The position numbers and the translations under genes were made by a program. 64,000 bases of DNA, from the NCBI RefSeq assembly GCF_000003195.3, contig NC_012877.2, forward strand, positions 21,726,294-21,790,293, given 5' to 3'. Shown here in pieces: positions 57,743 through 64,000 of this stretch. Positions within the stretch are counted from its first letter, which is position 1, and each line of letters starts with the position of its first letter. Source of the DNA: Sorghum bicolor. Lineage: Eukaryota; Streptophyta; Magnoliopsida; Poales; Poaceae. The notes below the pieces were generated by a model. That model made no database searches. It was not told where the DNA came from and was given only the letters and a program-made list of their open reading frames with translations.

Positions 57743-58399
57743 CCCCCCCCCCCCCCGTTGGACACTTCTGACCACTGGTCAATGTTCTTCGATGGGTCCC
57801 TAAACATCAATGGCGCCGGCGCTGGAATACTCTTCGTATCGCCTAACAAGGACAAACTACGCTACGTCCTTAGGATCCTCTTTCCGGCATCGAACAACGT
57901 CGCCGAATACGAAGCATGCCTACACAGCATACGAATGGCTATCGAACTGGGAGTCAAACGCCTCCACGTCCACGGCGACTCTGCCCTGGTCATCAACCAG
58001 CTCAACAAGGAATGAGACACAACCCACGAAAAGATGGACCTCTACTGCAAAGAAATTTGGAAATGGGAATCCAATTTCTACGGCATAGAATACATCCACA
58101 TGGTTCGGGATAGGAACCAGGCAGCAGATGCGTTGTCAAAGATAGGATCATCTCGAGCCCAGATTTCGCAAGGCGTTTTCGTTCAAGACATGCACACGCC
58201 AAGCGTCGGTACAGACCTGGTCAAAAAGCAACCCAATGAGGCAATGCTCATAGACGATACTAATCTGACAACCGGCAGCCACGATTGGCGTACTCCCTTC
58301 ATTAAGTATATATCGGATGGATCGGGTTTCCAAGATAAAGCGGAGAACGAGCGCCTCATCTAGCGGTCCAAGAATTACATACTGGTTGATGGTAAACTC
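57743..58399 (+). pseudogene. A2 RNase H and linker
   Basis: The frame is shifted by the C run at 57743-57756. It shows [15 protein letters not shown] near 57784, NNVAEYEACLHSIRMAIELG near 57895, GDSALVINQL near 57978, TGA at 58013, RNQAADALSKIG near 58112 and TAG at 58361. The acidic residues of RNase H are retained; the two stops fit CGA and CAG originals. Confidence 0.88.
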
Positions 58400-59523
58400 A
58401 TGCGAAAGAATGCAAGCTCTGAAGTGTTGCTCAAATGCATATCCCAAGATGATGGCGTCAAGCTCTTAGATGACATACACGCCGGGTCCTGCGGCAACCA
58501 TGTTGCCTCCAGAACACAGGTCAGGAAGGCCTTCCGAGCAGGTTTTTACTGGCCAACCGCGGTCGCCGACATCGAGAAACTGGTCCGACACTGTGAAGGA
58601 TGCCAGTTCTTCGCCAAGAGGACCAACGTGCCTGCTCACGAGATCCAAACTATTCCGTCATCCTGGCCTTTCGCCTGCTGGGGTCTTGACATGATCGGGC
58701 CATTTAAGCCGGCCCCCGGCAACTTCAAGTTCGTGTTCATACTAATCAACAAATTCTCGAAGTGCATCGAGTACATGCCACTGGTCAAAGCAACCTCCGA
58801 GAAGGCTGTGGAGTTCCTCAATCAAATTATACACAGATTCGGGATCCCCAATAGCATAATCACTAACCTGGGCACTCAGTTCACCGGCACTACATTTTGG
58901 GACTTCTGCGATGACAGGGGCATAGTCATAAAGTACGTGTCGGTAGCTCACCCACGCGCCAACGGTCAAGTAGAGCGAGCGAATGGAATGATTATCGATG
59001 CTCTAAAGAAAAGGCTGTACACCGAGAACGACAGAGCCCCAGGACGATGGATGAAGGAGCTACCGGCTGTGGTCTGGGGTCTCCGAACACAGGCTAGTCA
59101 CAACACGGGTGTATCACCCTACTTCATGGTTTACGGCACCGAAGCAGTTCTTCCGGCCGACGGGACCTTTGGATCTCCAAGAGTCAAAAATTTCGACCAG
59201 TCTTCCGCTGACCTCGCCAGAGAGCATGCAAACAACTGCACAGAAGAAAAGCGCCTAATCTCGTGCCTTCGAACAGCAAAGTATCTCGAAGCCATTAGGC
59301 GGTATCACAACAGGAACGTCAAAGACCGTTCCTTCATGGTCAGTGATCTGTTACTCAAGTGGAAAACAAGCCAAGAAGGTACGCACAAGTTATCCACACC
59401 TTGGGAAGGACCTTTTTGGTCATCGAAGTCACACGCCCTACATCTTACAGACTGGCGTACCCAGACGGAACAAGCCTGCCTAACTCTTGGCACATAGACA
59501 AACTGCGCCGTTTTTATCCATAA
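58400..59523 (+). pseudogene. A2 integrase (catalytic Asp replaced, late frameshift)
   Basis: The zinc-binding region is complete: GNHVASRTQVRKAF then CEGCQFFAKRT near 58595. In the core, WGLDMIGPF near 58680 keeps the first Asp. At the second Asp the text reads IITNLGTQFTG (codon AAC at 58865-58867) where B has IITDNGTQFTG. GQVERANG near 58965 keeps Glu. VSPYFMVYGTEAVLPAD near 59115 follows. A one-base loss near 59420 shifts the frame; the shifted frame carries the expected C-terminus ending RRFYP and TAA at 59521-59523. The Asp-to-Asn change should abolish activity. Confidence 0.88.
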
Positions 59524-59819
59524 GTTCCATTACACTTCATTTGTAAAACTCTTATGATCAGCAGTAATAAAATTTTTCTTTCTTGCTTTATACCTCTTTT
59601 ATATGCAGAACTCTTGACAGGTGCAATAATCACCTTTTAGGACAAAGGTCCTTAAGGGTTACTAACCCGACTCAGTGATACATCACTCAGACAACATTAC
59701 AGCACTCAAAAACCATGGTTACGATAACTCAATCTTTATTACAAACTTTATATACAAAGTTTACAATAAACACCCCTCTGGGTGGTACCTAGTCTACTCC
59801 TACAGACTACTCTACAGGC
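59524..59819 (+). other. A2 spacer after integrase
   Basis: AT-rich, no coding signal on either strand. Confidence 0.7.
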
Positions 59820-60243
59820 CTACTGCTCGGGCTGATCACCCGCATGGCATTGCCCCCTAGTCGAAGGGGTCGGGGCCACTGGCGTCTGGCTGGTCGAGAC
59901 CGCAGGCGTCGACCGCCCATCTCCAGCAATGGACGCTCGCGACAACTCCCTGGCCGACCTATCTGACCCGGGCTGGTCGGGGGGAGTTGCTGTCACGCAG
60001 AGGTTGATGTCGCCGATCACTGTCGATGACAAATCAAGTAGACCAACACGAAGGTCGTCTGCCTCCTGCGGACCAACCTCCTTGGGATACCCCCTCTCCA
60101 GTCGGGATAAGTTGACCAAAGGGTAGTGGGTGCGCACCATGCTGAGGACGTGTGCACCGGCGAATTCCCCGGCATCCTTGACAAACTGCTGAAGCCAGTC
60201 CCACGCTCGCTACGCCTTCTCTACCGTGGTCAGTTTTCGTGTG
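59820..60243 (-). pseudogene. A2 antisense accessory ORF, 3' end
   Basis: A minus-strand frame enters from the D insertion site and ends at TAG 59820-59822. It reads RAWDWLQQFVKDAGEF near 60208-60160, then HYPLVNLSRLERGYPKE near 60120. This style resembles the C-terminal end of antisense ORFs in other Tat-like elements. One stop near 60210 interrupts it. It is in the same place and orientation as the antisense gene of B. The 5' part lies beyond D. Confidence 0.55.
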
Positions 60244-60248
60244 TGGGG

Positions 60249-61468
60249 TGTTGATGGTTCTTAAGTATCAATTTTAATTATCAAATAAACATAAGAAAGG
60301 ACCAATATGCAAACAACACCTAGAATTAGGGTTTGATCTGACAGAATTCCACGAGTTTTGTTGTTTATCTGTTTCTGCAGGGGGTTATCAGGAAATAAGG
60401 AAGAAAGGCCCACATGTCAGGATTACATAGAGATATCAACGCACCGTGCAATTTTACATCATCTAGAAGACTCCAGAAGCCACGAGACCGAAGCGGAGGC
60501 GAAACTGGGCCAGGCCCAGGGCGCCCGCCCTGGTAGCCTGGGCGCCCGCCCCCTGCTGGAGCCAAATCAGGACTCTTTCGTTCGGGATATTCCACCGACC
60601 TATTGGATCAAGAAAAACATAGTACTACCTCGGCTATCGACCCAAAAACGCATAGAAGGGGAGGACTATATAAGCAAGGCCCCCTGGCCCCTGGAGAAGA
60701 CATGAAGAAATTATCATAGAGACTGAGGGGTGCCCTCGAAGGAAAACCTCTTCTCTAATTAATATTTCTTTTTAGGGTTAGCAATCAATGTAAGGTAGAA
60801 ATAGATCTTCTAGTTTCTACTAGATTGAGAGAGATAGAGTGGAGGAAGTCCGGCCTGTCGGTGTCTACTCCAAGCTTGTACCTGCGGGATCAAGTTCTCC
60901 TAACCTGAAGCTTGCTCCTAGGATTCTTCAGTAATTCGACTTCTAAATTCTAGTAAGTTATTGTTTTATTGTTCTTATGGTTTATGAGTTTACTTTAATC
61001 TCTTCGCGTAGAGTTTAGAGTAATCATTGCTGGCGTAAACGTGGTGTTTAGGCTGGGGTACTCATAGATATTCCCTGACTAGCTGGACCGTGGTAGTAGT
61101 GAGGAACGTGACAATTCCGAGCTACCTTTGTAGATCACATCTCGTTAGAAGGAAGGATAGGGTTTATAGGTGCGGGTCGAACATCCTTTGTGGTGTCTAG
61201 ATTCCGTTAGCCTCCCCATTAGAACAGTAGATCATCCTTACCAAGGTTAGAAGGAGACTACGGTTGCAGTCTTCTCTATTTATCACTCACATCGAAAGAC
61301 ATTCTTTGTGCCTAAAGGTTAGTAGTAATAGACCGGTTAGTCAGATGCACTCTTTCTCCTAGTGGTAAAAAAATAAATACGATACTCTGGATAATTTCCC
61401 GGGTGAAGTGCTCACCGATATCCGTGCGCTTGCGGATCAATTCCTTATTGCGTTTCCAAATATCAACA
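60249..61468 (+). repeat. 5' LTR of D (1220 bp)
   Basis: Begins TGTTGATGGTTC and ends AAATATCAACA, with inverted ends TGTTGATG/TATCAACA. It contains a GC-rich 12-mer repeat at 60519 and 60540 and a TATA box at 60667. Confidence 0.88.
60667..60674 (+). promoter_or_regulatory. TATA box in D LTR
   Basis: TATATAAG in mid-LTR. Confidence 0.65.
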
Positions 61469-61476
61469 AGCATTTC

Positions 61477-61494
61477 TGGCACCGTTGCCGGGGA
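61477..61494 (+). other. Primer-binding site of D
   Basis: TGGCACCGTTGCCGGGGA, eight bases after the LTR, close to the form used by Athila/Tat elements. Confidence 0.8.
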
Positions 61495-61600
61495 GAAAGA
61501 CGGTTGCTGAGATAACCTGTGTCTTGCTATTAGCTTGTATCTATACTTTTATCTTTTCTTATCTTTTATATCCTTTATTTATTTTCTTTATTCTTACCTT

Positions 61601-64000
61601 ATGGAAAACCAAAATTCTAAATCGATCCATGAATCTGCAATCCCTTTAGCAACTAACCTTTTACCATGGGAATCATCACAGCCTATCCAAACACCCCAGT
61701 ATAAGTTAAGTTCTAGGTTGATTGCTATGATTCAAAACCTCTCTTTTTCGGGAAAGGAAGACGAAAACGCTTACCTTCATATTAGAGATTTTGAGCAAAC
61801 ATGTGATTGTCTTCGCATTGAAGGCATTTCTGATAAGACTTTACGTTGGAAGCTTTTTCCTTTTTCTCTAAGGGGAGAAGCTAGACAATGGTACAGTCAG
61901 AAGGTAAGTCAACAACAAGGAGAATGGGGAGTTTTACGAGCCAACTTTTGTCTAGATTTTTATTCCCTTGACCGTATAGCCGACCTTAGACTCGAAGTCC
62001 TATCTTTTAAACAAAAAAGATAATGAAACTTTGGGAAAATCCTGGAAACGTTTTTCTGATCTTTTAGAATCTGGTCCCAACCTTAATCTTGAAGACCCTG
62101 TTCTTTTATTTCACTTTTTTCGAGGTCTTCATAAAAATCACAAACAAATGCTACACACAATGTCTAGAGGTTCTTTCTTTCGCATCCCTGCTGATGAAGC
62201 AAGAGTGATCCTAGATAGAATCCTAGAAGCTGAGATGGATAATACCCTTCATGATGAAACCTACGAAGCCGAAGTAGACACTCTGCCAAATTCTTCATCT
62301 ACTCTAGCTATCCCAAGTTCTGAGCCTCAAGAGGAAGAAATTCCACTACCGGACTTCATGCTGGATATAGAATCCGATCTTTTTGCCGATTTTGGAAATA
62401 TTTCAAACTACCATTCTATTGACAAACCCCAAAACGGCCAGTTTAGCATTTATTTACCAAGTGAATATCAATTGAGAGAGCTTATCTCAGTAATGAGTAG
62501 CGAATGGTTGGAGGAATCAGAGCTTTCCTCTGATGTGATCCGTTTGGACACACCCTCTATAACTATACGTTGTGCTTATAATTCTGATCGATTTAATGCT
62601 CTTTATAATCCTGTTGTGGGGATCAACATTATGTCTGAATCCTTTGCACTTAAACTATTTAAAAATCTTATCTTAACCCCCACAACAAAGGTCATAAAGG
62701 AATCTTCGGGACGATTAGTCCCCAGTCTTGGAATTATTAATGTCCTACCTCTTACGGTAGAAGGCTCCATGGTTCATTTGAACTTTTATATCTTTGATAC
62801 ATGGGACTTCGACCTGTTGATAGGACAACCTTTTAGAAGACTCCTTTATGAAGGTCATACTGGAAAGCTACACATTTCTTTTGGAAAAACTTTTAAATTC
62901 CCAATAATAATTTCACACTCCTTAAATAATAAGGCCGAGTCATATCTTTTGCCTGATCCTATGGAGGAAGTAAAGGCTGCATCTCTAGAGCTTTTAGATG
63001 AACCAGACTTAGAAGACGAAACTCCTTTCTTCACAGAAGAAGAAGATGAACCTTCCGAGCCTGAACCCTTAGATGAGTTTGCAGAAACACCTAGACCCCC
63101 CATAGAACTTAAAACTTTACCACCCGGTCTTACCTATGCTTTCCTAAACAATAATCCAGAGTTTTCTGTGATCATTAGCGATAAACTCACTCAGGATCAA
63201 ACTCTACAATTAATGACCATTCTTGAGAAACATCACTCAGTGTTCGGCTACTCACTCCAAGATCTTACAGGAATCAGTCCTATGATTTGTACTCATCGTA
63301 TTCCAACAGATCCTTCTGTTACACCCTCTCGAGAACCCCAACGTAGACTTAACAACACTATGAGAGAGGTAGTTAAAAAGGAAGTTATTAAGTTGCTGCA
63401 TGCAGGGATTATATATCCTGTGCCGCACAGTGAGTGGGTGAGCCCAGTCCAAGTTGTGCCCAAAAAGGGAGGCATGACAGTTATTATGAATGAAAAGAAC
63501 GAGCTAATTCCGCAACGCACCGTCACAGGATGGCGGATGTGCATAGACTATAGAAAATTAAACAAAGCCACGAGAAAGGATCACTTTCCTTTACCTTTCA
63601 TAGATGAGATGTTAGAGCGATTAGCAAACCATTCATTCTTTTGTTTCTTAGATGGATATTCAGGGTATCATCAAATCCCGATCCATCCCGATGATCAAAG
63701 CAAAACCACTTTTACATGCCCTTATGGAACTTATGCTTATCGTAGAATGTCTTTTGGGTTATGTAATGCACCAGCTTCTTTTCAAAGATGCATGATGTCT
63801 ATATTTTCTGATATGATTGAAGAGATTATGGAAGTTTTCATGGATGATTTCTCTGTTTATGGAAAAACTTTTGATAGTTGTCTTGAAAACTTAGATAAGG
63901 TTTTGCAAAGATGTGAAGAAAAGCACTTAATCCTTAATTGGGAAAAATGTCATTTTATGGTTAGGGAAGGAATAGTGCTAGGACACTTAGTGTCTGAAAG
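61601..64000 (+). pseudogene. D gag-protease-RT polyprotein (one frameshift, runs off window)
   Basis: The AUG at 61601 opens gag (SFSGKEDENAYLHIRDFEQT near 61745, GEARQWYSQ near 61875). In the A6 run at 62013-62018 one extra base causes a stop at 62021. Downstream, the frame starting GAT at 62019 is open without a stop to 64000. It holds the rest of gag (DPVLLFHFFRGL near 62095), the protease region (FDTWDFDLLIGQPF near 62795), an acidic linker, and RT with WRMCIDYRKLNK near 63535, FLDGYSGYHQIPIHPDDQ near 63646 and the catalytic Phe-Met-Asp-Asp at 63837-63848. The expected protease Asp-Ser/Thr-Gly is not seen: the place reads Asn-Pro-Val-Val-Gly at 62607-62621. Confidence 0.88.

Larger units (their letters stand above)
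54572..60248 (+). mobile_element. Ty3/Gypsy element A2 (outermost; both LTRs off-window)
   Basis: Same family as A1. Visible are gag from its middle, PR, RT, RNase H, IN, a spacer and the 3' end of an antisense ORF. The left end is the insertion site of B, the right end the insertion site of D. It has many stops and frameshifts, fitting the oldest position in the nest. Confidence 0.88.
60249..64000 (+). mobile_element. Athila-like Ty3/Gypsy element D (5' part)
   Basis: LTR, PBS and a long gag-PR-RT frame that runs off the window. The PBS form TGGCACCGTTGCCGGGGA and RT motifs such as CIDYRKLNKATRKDHFPLPF and FMDDFSVYG fit the Athila group. It is inserted in the antisense ORF of A2; predicted duplication TGGGG (60244-60248) is unverified. 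Confidence 0.88.

Overview
The window looks like plant nuclear DNA, most likely from a large-genome grass (Poaceae). Every base can be assigned to LTR retrotransposons, and I see no host gene, rRNA or tRNA. The grass call rests on Sirevirus-type Copia elements with CACCGGACGC palindromes in their LTRs, on Tat-like Ty3 elements with antisense accessory genes, and on a LARD-like element with LTRs of about 5 kb. The species cannot be named from this sequence.

The layout is a nest of seven elements. (1) A2 is the outermost. It is a Ty3/Gypsy element on the + strand whose gag is cut at 54571; its visible part runs 54572-60248 (gag, PR, RT, RNase H, IN, and part of an antisense ORF). (2) B is a Tat-like Ty3 element inserted in the gag of A2. 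Its 5' end lies off-window, and it appears in three pieces (8524-11671, 24597-30839, 53279-54571) ending with a 1049-bp 3' LTR. (3) C1 is a Sirevirus-like Copia inserted in B, with its 3' part at 4357-8523. (4) A1 is a minus-strand Ty3 element of the same family as A2, inserted in the RT of C1 (1-4356). (5) C2 is a complete 12.9-kb Sirevirus inserted in the B RT/RNase H region (11672-24596). (6) A 22.4-kb non-autonomous LARD-like element on the minus strand (30840-53278) is inserted in the antisense gene of B. It is a tandem LTR-internal-LTR-internal-LTR array flanked by a perfect GAGCT duplication. (7) D, an Athila-like Ty3 element, is inserted in the antisense ORF of A2 (60249 to the window end).

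Removing C2 and the LARD with one copy of each target duplication rejoins the reading frames of B on both strands. This is the strongest evidence for the nesting. Most coding regions are decayed, and most in-frame stops fit C-to-T (or G-to-A) change as expected of methylated DNA. One stop is different: a UAG between protease and reverse transcriptase is at the same position in A1, A2 and B, which suggests programmed readthrough.

The points most worth a second look are: the three-LTR LARD array with a hybrid central LTR and a nearly identical 2.6-kb tract; the shared UAG; the antisense gene of B with GT-AG introns preserved inside a retroelement; and an LTR-like palindrome block placed upstream of the env-like ORF inside C2.
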